This document shows positions 50,860 through 57,988 of a DNA stretch of 64,000 nucleotides, in pieces (the stretch's first letter is position 1; each line of letters starts with the position of its first letter). Position numbers and translations under genes: made by a program. The stretch comes from Paenibacillus alvei DSM 29 (GTDB taxonomy: Bacteria > Bacillota > Bacilli > Paenibacillales > Paenibacillaceae), in NCBI RefSeq assembly GCF_000293805.1, contig NZ_AMBZ01000023.1, positions 1 through 64,000 on the forward strand, written 5' to 3'. The notes beneath the pieces were generated by a model. It worked only from the letters and a program-made list of their open reading frames with translations. It did no database searches and was not told where the DNA came from.

Positions 50860-51550
50860 AGCGCAGCTCCGTGGTTTGCAATAAATGTGGCAGGATAACA
50901 CGCTAAAAACTGTCCATCATACAGGCGGGAGCCTTACCCCAAATGTATGGTTATTACCGGGTTGCTACGTTTCGGTCGTAGCCACTAGCTCTCTAACCAA
51001 GAGTCAAGTGAAGCCGGCTTAGCCCCCGTTTACCCTCTGTCGTGATGATAGCTTGCACGGATGGGGGCGTGTTGGATGTGTTAGAACACGTAATCCCCAA
51101 TCCAACGTAAGGCAAAACGAAGTGAATACCGTAATTGATGTGACTCCATCAAGTGTATTCGACCGTTCCGAAAAGTACGTAGTAAAACATCGATAGAACC
51201 TTGCTGGAAACCGTTCAAGGGAGATGAGACTACGGTTTGAGAAGCAATTGTAAGTCGTGGTGACAGATTAGTCATAGGAACCGTAACTAATCTGGAGTAG
51301 AAAACTCCATAGCAATTGGTGCAGGTAATGCACGTGGGTAGAAACAATTCCGGCAGCCAGTCGCCGTATTTAGTGCTGGCCCCGAAATACCCGCCTTATC
51401 CCGCTGAGATGGCCATCGCTGCCGTCTAAGTTGTTTTTTAATAGCAACCGGGATAAGGTGAATTGTGTCCACTTAACCCTTTACATTCACGAAAATAACG
51501 TGGAAGGTTGTACGTACTCCAATTCACCGCTAATGTAGGGGTGGGCGTGG
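50860..51550 (+). ncRNA. Large structured RNA candidate G
   Basis: About 690 nt with no credible gene and many long perfect pairings: GCTAC/GTAGC (50970-50988), GTTGGAT/ATCCAAC with a GTGTT/ACAC arm (51070-51105), GAATAC/GTATTC enclosing TTGATG/CATCAA (51123-51160), AAACCGT/ACGGTTT (51208-51238), CAGATTAGT/ACTAATCTG (51262-51294), GGAGT/ACTCC, CCTTATCCCG with CGGGATAAGG (51392-51459) and GGTGAATTG with CAATTCACC (51458-51529). The size and complexity recall ornate RNAs such as GOLLD or ROOL, but I cannot assign a family. Confidence 0.62.
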
Positions 51551-52553
51551 GGAGTATGTTATATTCTATAAAAACGCTTTAGCGTTTTATCCTTTATAAC
51601 GTGGCTTGTGGACAGTTTGCTATTATACATAAAGTTATGCACAAATAGCCTTATGATAGACTATCCTTAGTAAAAATTATTTCCCAAGCTTAAATGTATA
51701 TACATAGAATTGTGATGAATAATTTGGTGGGAGTAGCCCAAGCGAAGGCGCGGGAGATAATGGATTTTAGATAAAGTGGCATGATAGTGATAAGAAATGA
51801 ATAGTTTGATTGTCATAATGGAGAATCTTTTGGATATACTATTAAAAGGTTGTATACGATTTAACCGCTTTCCCTACATTATTTGTAGGGACTTTTTTGA
51901 TCTAGCGTTTTATAGGAAGTGATTGATAATATTAGATTGAGTCTTCGGTAAAGTGCTTTAGGAGCATAATTCGCTGTTAGACTTTGTGCAAGATACTATT
52001 TTCCGATCAGGCCGAACTGGGTGAATGCGAAATAACAACCAGGAGAGTGTGCCACAGCTGCAGCAGCTCAAAATCGTCACTTGCCATCACTGGGGAGATA
52101 CTCCGTGCAGTAGTCCGCAGCTGGTCGCAGTAGAATAGACCGTGCCGATTAGTGCTTCTGGAATATCGTTAATCAGTCCTAAATCTTTATTTTCTTTCAA
52201 CATCTTGAGTTGAACGGTGTTTACAGGGATCCGTTTTCAAGCTGTGGAGTCATCATGATATTGAATATTGAGCTGCAGCTACTTGAACCAGTGATGTTGC
52301 TCCATTATAGTTTGTGATCGGTCATACGAGGTTGTCCTTTACGGTTAAAAATTTGGCTATGCAACAACTTTAAGTTTAAAGGACAACAAGAAATTACTTT
52401 AACGTTTTTACCAGACTATTTCATCAAAGTCGTGTTTTGTACTAATGTCTACGTCGCTAACTCCGATAACCTCTCTGTTAATTGACACAAAGTTCCCCTC
52501 TTTATTAAGCTGATAATTAACCTAAAAAACATTAAATATAGGAGTGATTTAAT
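51551..52553. other. About 1 kb without a gene
   Basis: It holds an AAAACGC-TTTA-GCGTTTT hairpin (about 51571), one DnaA-like box (51635), and a terminator CCCTACA/TGTAGGG with T6 (51872-51898) not preceded by a recognised gene. Nothing else was recognised. Confidence 0.5.
51872..51899 (+). terminator. Orphan intrinsic terminator
   Basis: CCCTACA-TTATT-TGTAGGG followed by A-C-T6. With no gene upstream for over 1 kb, it may end the transcript of the large RNA candidate. Confidence 0.7.
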
Positions 52554-52885
52554 ATGAGAATCGACCCTATTTGGAAGCTGCAGCTTGAACAACTGGCAGA
52601 TAACGTTATGAACCTGATACCAGTACAGGTTCATAACCTGGATCGTTATGCTTTTCCGAAGACAGGCGGTGTATATGCCTTCTCAACCATTAGTCAAGAT
52701 GAATGTACTTATGTAGGAAAGACGATTGACTTCAGAAAACGTGTTTTTGATACTCACCTAAATGGAATAAAAGGGAAATCGGAAATTCCCCTGTCACTAC
52801 CTTAGATGAACTCGACGACTATATTTCTGATAACTATCAAATCCGTTTCATGGTGATCGAGGATGTTACTGTTCGCAAAAAATAA
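52554..52885 (+). pseudogene. Frameshifted GIY-YIG nuclease-like gene
   Basis: ATG 52554 behind ATAGGAGTG. PKTGGVYAFSTISQDECTYV followed by GKTIDFRKRV is a GIY-YIG-type core (GGVYAF...YVGKT). At about 52795 (C4 run 52790-52793) the frame ends, but one base earlier in register VTTLDELDDYISDNYQIRFM and VIEDVTVRKK continue to TAA 52885. One C too few in the run would explain it. The full family domain is about 90 residues, so little would be missing if joined. Confidence 0.65.
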
Positions 52886-53445
52886 AGTATTAGACTGTGA
52901 CTGTTGATTTGACGCGGGATTGTTGTTTCAAAATCGTTAGCTAATGGAAAAAAGTTTTAGACTGGCCTACGATTAGGATGCATCGAAAGATGAGAATTAG
53001 AAAATAAAGTATTAGACTGCTTGAGCCAGCCGCCGTCGCTGATGCGCCGTTTCTAAGGTCGGCTCTTATCTATTTGATGCGCCTTAATGGTGGCTGCGTT
53101 TTCCTTTGCCGATGTTCAGTCAATACTTTTTGCCAAACGTCGTAATGTCTTTGCAGGCGATACAATAAAACTACGATGCTGTCCTCGAAGAAATCCTTAT
53201 ATTCATAAGGCAGATCGTCAAGCAGCTGTATTAACTCATCTACGTTATCAATTCTTTCACGGATAGCGCCTCTTGTCTTACGTAGACGATTTTGAATTTC
53301 TGATAGGTACTCTAAATTTTCCATGAAATCGCTCCTCTCATTTATCATTGTGGACACAATCATAATGAAAAATAACCGGAGCGCATCAGTCTACAACTTT
53401 ATTTTCTAGTCTAAGACTTTATTTTTCAGTCTAAGACTTTATTTT
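52879..53445. mobile_element. Cassette bounded by 19-bp repeats in opposite orientation
   Basis: The 19-mer AAAATAAAGTATTAGACTG occurs at 52879-52897 and 53001-53019, with a weaker copy at 52946-52964. Its reverse complement type (CAGTCTAAGACTTTATTTT) occurs at 53387, 53407 and 53427 with an exact 20-bp period. Between the two groups lies one small minus-strand gene. The arrangement suggests recombinase or transposase sites of an unrecognised small element, inserted right at the end of the broken GIY-YIG gene. Confidence 0.5.
53070..53324 (-). CDS. Small helical protein inside the repeat-bounded cassette
   Basis: 84 residues from ATG 53324 behind GAGAGGAGCG; the frame opens at 53363 without a site. 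Helical throughout (MENLEYLSEIQNRLRKTRGA; YRLQRHYDVWQKVLTEHRQR) with a basic tail, compatible with a small DNA-binding or accessory protein. No family was recognised. Confidence 0.58.
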   Translation of the reverse strand: MENLEYLSEIQNRLRKTRGAIRERIDNVDELIQLLDDLPYEYKDFFEDSIVVLLYRLQRHYDVWQKVLTEHRQRKTQPPLRRIK

Positions 53446-53569
53446 CTTTTGACAGTTACAGTACGCGGGTGTCTTGAAGTTTATCTCAATTCTTTGTTAA
53501 GACCGGTTTACTCTGTTCCCCTGTTTTAGAAGTAACTAAATCGTCTTCAAGCGAATTTCTTGAATAGTT

Positions 53570-53710
53570 TCACAACCATTTTCGTTTTGTAGTATTATTG
53601 GTTACTTTTTTAATGATTTTTTCAGCTTTTGTATTACCAGGAACACGTTCCCCTATTTTGTATTTTGTAATATTGGCTTTCTTATTTAGGAACTTCTTAA
53701 AAAAACTCAT
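53570..53710 (-). CDS. Small basic protein, paralogue 1 (46 residues)
   Basis: ATG 53710 behind GGGGG. Core NITKYKIGERVPGNTKAEKI matches NITKYPVGTRVPQNQKAERI of the next gene, so the two arose by duplication. Very basic. Too short for the usual gene finders. The function is unknown. Confidence 0.6.
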   Translation of the reverse strand: MSFFKKFLNKKANITKYKIGERVPGNTKAEKIIKKVTNNTTKRKWL

Positions 53711-53779
53711 AGGTATACCCCCGTAAAAGAATCGTTTGGTTATAGAGTCTCCAAATGATTAGGAGTATATACAAAAAAT

Positions 53780-53803
53780 AAAGCCCGGAGGATTCTCCGG
53801 GCT
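53780..53803 (-). terminator. Intrinsic terminator (minus strand)
   Basis: AAGCCCGGAG-GATT-CTCCGGGCTT. The A-rich tract to the left is the U run on the minus strand. Confidence 0.85.
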
Positions 53804-53807
53804 TCTA

Positions 53808-53972
53808 TTAGATGCTTCTCTTTGTCTTATTCAAATTACTGTACAATGCGTTTTGTACGATCCGTTCTGCTTTTTGATTTTGTGGGACACGGGTACCCAC
53901 TGGGTACTTAGTGATGTTGGAAGTTGGATGTTTTTCATTTCTTCGGAAAAGTTCTTTTATTAATAAAGTCAT
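53808..53972 (-). CDS. Small basic protein, paralogue 2 (54 residues)
   Basis: ATG 53972 behind a perfect GGAGGTGA site. Shares the ITKYxxGxRVPxNxKAExI core with the gene at 53570. It starts 6 nt after the stop of the GAF protein gene, so it is the end of that operon, and its terminator follows. Confidence 0.65.
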   Translation of the reverse strand: MTLLIKELFRRNEKHPTSNITKYPVGTRVPQNQKAERIVQNALYSNLNKTKRSI

Positions 53973-53978
53973 ACCGTG

Positions 53979-55127
53979 TCACCTCCAGTCGTATGTAGCG
54001 CTGATTTCCTCTGAAATAATTATATCATATTTGCTCATTAATTCCACGTAGTAGTTATGCAGTTTAATAGAAGAGCATATAACTTGCGAGTAAACTTCTA
54101 ACACTTTTGACACTGCTTTTTTTTGCTCTTCTTCAAGATGATAACCACTTCCAAAATGAAGTACGATTACGCCTATAGGAACATAAGAATTCATCCCTGA
54201 TTCACTTATAGGGAACCCCATAACTCCTTCATATGGGCGATCACGAGGCTCGAAACCATATTCTTTATCTGCATCCGGAGTATTTACATTTTGAATCCAA
54301 ACAACTCTTCCTTCTTTTGCAACTTTGCCGGCAAAGTTGTCGCCAAGCTGCACTTTCTTATTTTTTACTACACTGTTAGGCATGTTATATTGACCAAAAA
54401 TCCGTAACTCCTGTTCTTTGTTGAGCAACATAATCGAGCCCTGTCTTATATAAGGTTGTATGGATTTCATAGTTGTTATTTCAACTAATATGCGATCCAT
54501 AATCACTTCGAAATTATTTCTACTGTTCATGGGATCAATAACGATATCAGCTAAGTTCTCTACTACCCGTCTCATGGATTCGAAACTTTCGTTTGGAAAT
54601 GCACTTAATTGTCGCAGCTGCTCGATTGCATCTAACAATTGACTAATATAGCGATCTTTTTCACGTAATTGTTCCTTGATGTACTCGTTTGCTTGATAAC
54701 GTACAAATTGTTCTAAATCGGCACTGTACTTTTTTGAAAGCTCGGCAGAAAAAAAGTGGTTTTTCATCGGCCCTTTTGTGTTCATAAACCAAATTGGAAA
54801 GACAGTAGGACTAACTATGTTTTTCCTTGCCTTTTCCGATAAGAATAAGAGCAGAAACCAACCTCCAAAGATTATTGCGATAGTCTCAAAATTATAGGGA
54901 AATGAAAAATTCCAGTTAGGCCAGAACTTTTGAATAACTTGCTCGATGAAGAATACAAACAAGAGCGCAGCTGCGGGGAGATTGAATATCTGAAAAATCG
55001 CAAGGATAAAATTTACGAACCATTTAACCCAAAGTGATAAATAACTTTCTTGAAGCCTATGCAGGAATGTAAGGTACCTGGAATCGCCAATCAAGTCCTG
55101 CAACTCTTCTTCATGATCATTGTTCAT
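53979..55127 (-). CDS. Membrane-anchored GAF-domain protein
   Basis: 382 residues. Two membrane spans (about residues 36-63 and 82-97), a coiled-coil linker (about 130-175) and a C-terminal GAF domain (about 210-365; LGDNFAGKVAKEGRVVWIQN and PISESGMNSYVPIGVIVLHF are typical). GAF domains bind small ligands such as cyclic nucleotides. No output domain is attached, so it could sense and pass a signal by contact with a partner, perhaps the small basic protein encoded directly behind it. ATG 55127 follows AAAGGGGGG. Confidence 0.78.
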   Translation of the reverse strand: MNNDHEEELQDLIGDSRYLTFLHRLQESYLSLWVKWFVNFILAIFQIFNLPAAALLFVFFIEQVIQKFWPNWNFSFPYNFETIAIIFGGWFLLLFLSEKARKNIVSPTVFPIWFMNTKGPMKNHFFSAELSKKYSADLEQFVRYQANEYIKEQLREKDRYISQLLDAIEQLRQLSAFPNESFESMRRVVENLADIVIDPMNSRNNFEVIMDRILVEITTMKSIQPYIRQGSIMLLNKEQELRIFGQYNMPNSVVKNKKVQLGDNFAGKVAKEGRVVWIQNVNTPDADKEYGFEPRDRPYEGVMGFPISESGMNSYVPIGVIVLHFGSGYHLEEEQKKAVSKVLEVYSQVICSSIKLHNYYVELMSKYDIIISEEISATYDWR

Positions 55128-55148
55128 ATTAAATGTTGATTCCCCCCT

Positions 55149-55505
55149 TTAACTGTATTGACCATTAGAATCTATATCATCATGTTGAGACATTTCATAC
55201 ACCAAATTCAATGCACGTGGAGCAGATTTAAGTAACTCCAAATACTCATTATATTCGCTATCAGTTATTAGTCCGAAGTTATAATGTAGGGCAACATTTC
55301 CTGGAATAAGTTGTTGTACGAGGTTTGGATCTTTTATTGATGCTTTTAGGCTATCTACTTGTTCCTTTGAAAGGATGGCGTAGGACATCTTAGTTGTACT
55401 AGAAGTGATTTTATTCATGAACTCATCTATTGTCCATTCACAAAGTTTCATAGGTTCATCAAAAGATAGTTCCCACATTCTACCGTCATTATAATAGATG
55501 GCCAT
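55149..55505 (-). CDS. Hypothetical 118-residue protein
   Basis: ATG 55505 with a weak ribosome site, possibly coupled to the 29-residue frame ending 10 nt before. The sequence (MAIYYNDGRMWELSFDEPMK; LVQQLIPGNVALHYNFGLIT) suggests a small mixed fold. It is 21 nt upstream of the GAF protein gene, in the same operon. No family was recognised. Confidence 0.62.
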   Translation of the reverse strand: MAIYYNDGRMWELSFDEPMKLCEWTIDEFMNKITSSTTKMSYAILSKEQVDSLKASIKDPNLVQQLIPGNVALHYNFGLITDSEYNEYLELLKSAPRALNLVYEMSQHDDIDSNGQYS

Positions 55506-55515
55506 TTTGGAGTCT

Positions 55516-55605
55516 TTATAGTATTATTACCGTTACGCCGGCTACAATGCCGACGGCCTTTTCTACCGCATCCAGAACAGTCAACAAACTTGAAAAAAAT
55601 GTCAC
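55516..55605 (-). CDS. Small hydrophobic peptide (29 residues) with a perfect ribosome site
   Basis: GTG 55605 lies 6 nt behind AAGGAGGTGATC. The peptide MTFFSSLLTVLDAVEKAVGI followed by VAGVTVIIL is an amphipathic or membrane helix. It heads the operon with the 118-residue and GAF genes. It may be a signalling, membrane-active or leader peptide. Confidence 0.5.
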   Translation of the reverse strand: MTFFSSLLTVLDAVEKAVGIVAGVTVIIL

Positions 55606-55767
55606 GAAGATCACCTCCTTGCGAAAGGCTTCGCCGTGACTCCACCATACTCAATTGTCTATAATTAAGTGTACCATATACTCGAAAAAAATCATTATAG
55701 TTTTATATAGTCATATGTGATCCACAATTGCATTGGCTGCTTAGTATGTAGGCACTCAGTTGTACTA

Positions 55768-55997
55768 GGGGTACCGCCAACAAAACGCGGAAAACGTACG
55801 CTAAGGGGAAAAATCCAGTAACATCGCTGATTTTCCGTACGCTAAGGAATGCAGCACAAAGTCAATTGTGTTGTATTAGTCCGGGTATTCATGCGGAACC
55901 GTTCCCTCTAACGCAACACAATTTAGACGTTCTCGGCTGGATCACGATGCAACACAATTGTTAGCGTACGATTTTCGCGTTTTGCTGTCTCTACCCC
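55768..55997. mobile_element. Tn3-type miniature element (TIME/MITE), 230 bp
   Basis: Left 38-bp end GGGGTACCGCCAACAAAACG... (55768-55805) matches the reversed right end (55960-55997) apart from several mismatches, starts with GGGG and ends in the CGTACGCTAA block, as in Tn3-family ends. A 5-bp duplication TACTA lies at 55763-55767 and 55998-56002, the size made by Tn3 transposases. There is no coding frame. Inside is another partial end (GTACGCTAAGG, about 55841) and CAACACAATT repeats in both directions, perhaps res-like sites. Confidence 0.85.
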
Positions 55998-56034
55998 TAC
56001 TACGTCCAGTTAATAATTTTGAGATATATAAAAA

Positions 56035-56058
56035 CCCGATCGGAAAACCCGACCGGGA
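56035..56058 (-). terminator. Terminator of the ligase gene
   Basis: CCCGATCGG and CCGACCGGG pair with one G-U; A run to the left, giving a U run on the minus strand. Confidence 0.85.
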
Positions 56059-56061
56059 GTA

Positions 56062-56925
56062 CTAACTTATGAATTTTACAAAGGCCGGATCACGAAGCAT
56101 TCCTGCCTTTGTAAAATTTCTTATTTTAACCTTGGCCCTGATTAGAGGCTGTAGAAAAACTATGCTCTTCTCTTCTCTGAGTATCAGTTGATTTTTTAGT
56201 CTATGGAATTCTTTTTTATGTTCAGAATTAACTCCTAATTCTATCATGCCAGCAGCCCGAAGATTTCCTTCGCCGTCCTCTATGGCCGCAAGCCAGCCAA
56301 ATTCCCCTTTTCGAAATCCCATAATTTTAACGTCTACGTACGTCCAGTTTATAACCTTCTTCCAAGCTTCGGATCGCCGGCTAACATATACACTGTCTTT
56401 CTTCTTGCACACGATACCCTCCAACTGCTTTGAACAAATATCTGCAAATAGTGCCTCCCCTGCCCCTTCTATATAAGGAGTCGGCACAATATGTTTGTTA
56501 CCTTGAAAATCTATGGACTGGAGTATTTTTTTACGTTCCATAAGCGGTAAACCTCGAAGATCCTGTCCCTTATAACGTAGAATATCAAATACAACAAAAG
56601 AGACTGGAATTTGTTTGGATAACTTTTTAATTGTTAGGTCTCGGCTTGCTTGAAACCGGGACATCACTGATTCAAAATCTACTGTTCCCGTATATGGATC
56701 GATTACCACTACTTCACCATCTAGGATAATGTCATCTGAAAATGGTACTGCAGCGATCTCAGGATATGTTTTAGTACACTCGTTATTGTGCCGAGTATAA
56801 AGCCGTGTAGTCCCGTTAATATGTGAATATATCAGTCGATGGCCGTCATATTTCGGTTCGAAGATATAATTGGGATCGTTAAACGCCGTATTTGATGTTT
56901 CTAATAACATAGGGGATATAAACAT
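56062..56925 (-). CDS. ATP-dependent DNA ligase
   Basis: 287 residues: a minimal ligase. The adenylation motif is FEPKYDGHRLI with the AMP-binding Lys near residue 24; further motifs are DGEVVVID, FVVFDILRYKG, EGIVCKKKDS and WKKVINW, then an OB-fold domain with VDVKIMGFRKGEFGW. Seals nicks in double-stranded DNA using ATP, in repair or replication. Relatives include LigD ligase domains and phage/plasmid ligases. ATG 56925 follows GGGGAGGGTGATG. Confidence 0.9.
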   Translation of the reverse strand: MFISPMLLETSNTAFNDPNYIFEPKYDGHRLIYSHINGTTRLYTRHNNECTKTYPEIAAVPFSDDIILDGEVVVIDPYTGTVDFESVMSRFQASRDLTIKKLSKQIPVSFVVFDILRYKGQDLRGLPLMERKKILQSIDFQGNKHIVPTPYIEGAGEALFADICSKQLEGIVCKKKDSVYVSRRSEAWKKVINWTYVDVKIMGFRKGEFGWLAAIEDGEGNLRAAGMIELGVNSEHKKEFHRLKNQLILREEKSIVFLQPLIRAKVKIRNFTKAGMLRDPAFVKFIS

Positions 56926-57256
56926 TTTTGCATCACCCTCCCCTATAAATTATAACTCTGTGTTGCAGCTAGATAGAAATGTAAATATTACTATGGTCTC
57001 CATTCCACTTTCCGGATCTTAGGGATTAGTAGTCACTGTGGGCCGCCGGACCTCCCCTAACCTTAAATAATCATAGTTAATGCTGAATATTCCTTCTGCA
57101 GGAAAAAGAAGAGCTCAGTAGATACTAAAAATTAGGTAGCAGCTGTTGGCCACTATTTGATTACACACAAAAAACCAGGAGCTCCTGCCCCTGGTTTAGA
57201 TTATTCACCTTATAACTTGTTACGTATGTAATTCCCATTATTAGCGCCAGGTAGAG
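56926..57256. other. Gap between two minus-strand genes
   Basis: About 330 bp holding the ligase promoter region and the terminator of the upstream gene. Nothing else was recognised. Confidence 0.5.
57167..57196 (-). terminator. Intrinsic terminator (minus strand)
   Basis: AAACCAGG and CCTGGTTT pair around AGCTCCTGCC; A run to the left gives the U run for the minus strand. Confidence 0.8.
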
Positions 57257-57970
57257 TTATGACTGTGGGGGTTGTACATACATTCTTTCAGGTAGTTCAT
57301 CCCAAAATTCCATTAGGGCTTCACTGTAGACAGTAAGCTCGTCATCTGAGACATCAAGAACCTGCTCATTCAATGTAGTAAAATGATAGTCAATAGCAGA
57401 TGTTTCTTCATTGACTTTTCTGAACAGGTCAGGTCGAGCTTGTTCTAATATCTTCCTTGCTCTACCATCTCCGTGTTTCACTAGATTTTGAAACTCTCGT
57501 AGTTCATTGATCTTTTCCCATGATGGTAAGTCATCCAGCTTAACACCACACATTAAGAACTCAGCTTTGATCGTACCTATATTTGTGCAGAAGTCTTTGA
57601 AATTGATATTTTCGTGATTACGTTCAATTAATTCTTCGTATAAAAACTTACGTACTTGCTGTTCCCAGAATTGATACAACGTTGCAATGCTCATGAGCCG
57701 CACATTATATTTCATGAGCTCCATGCTTATGCCGTATGAAATGCCATAATAATGAGCATCGCTCGCAATGTCTGCTTCATTCCCGATGTTAGGGTTGTAT
57801 TGCCCACTTCCTACTGTCTCCAAATACAAATCAGCTGCATTCGCAGCATCTTCATCTATATTTGCAAAGACAGGAGCTACCTTATCAAAGTACGCCTTGC
57901 AATACATTGATATATCCCACTTTAATACATCTCTTTTACTACTAGACAGCCACATAAATCGTTGCATCAT
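57257..57970 (-). CDS. Hypothetical helical protein, 237 residues
   Basis: ATG 57970 behind GGAGGGG. All-helical; the segment WEKINELREFQNLVKHGDGR resembles the R..RN..H/K region of HEPN-type proteins, common in RNases and defence systems, but other HEPN features are unclear. It ends 18 nt after the CAAX-protease gene and may be in one transcript with it. No firm family. Confidence 0.6.
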   Translation of the reverse strand: MMQRFMWLSSSKRDVLKWDISMYCKAYFDKVAPVFANIDEDAANAADLYLETVGSGQYNPNIGNEADIASDAHYYGISYGISMELMKYNVRLMSIATLYQFWEQQVRKFLYEELIERNHENINFKDFCTNIGTIKAEFLMCGVKLDDLPSWEKINELREFQNLVKHGDGRARKILEQARPDLFRKVNEETSAIDYHFTTLNEQVLDVSDDELTVYSEALMEFWDELPERMYVQPPQS

Positions 57971-57988
57971 GTCTGATCCCCTCCAGAT

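Noticed and set aside
50860-51550. Group II intron
   Set aside because: No reverse-transcriptase gene and no clear domain V hairpin (AGC...GUU type) or GUGYG start was found by eye; a degenerate intron cannot be fully excluded without a model search.
55448-55654. 68-residue minus-strand frame
   Set aside because: The perfect ribosome site inside it fits the overlapping 29-residue frame starting at GTG 55605 instead.
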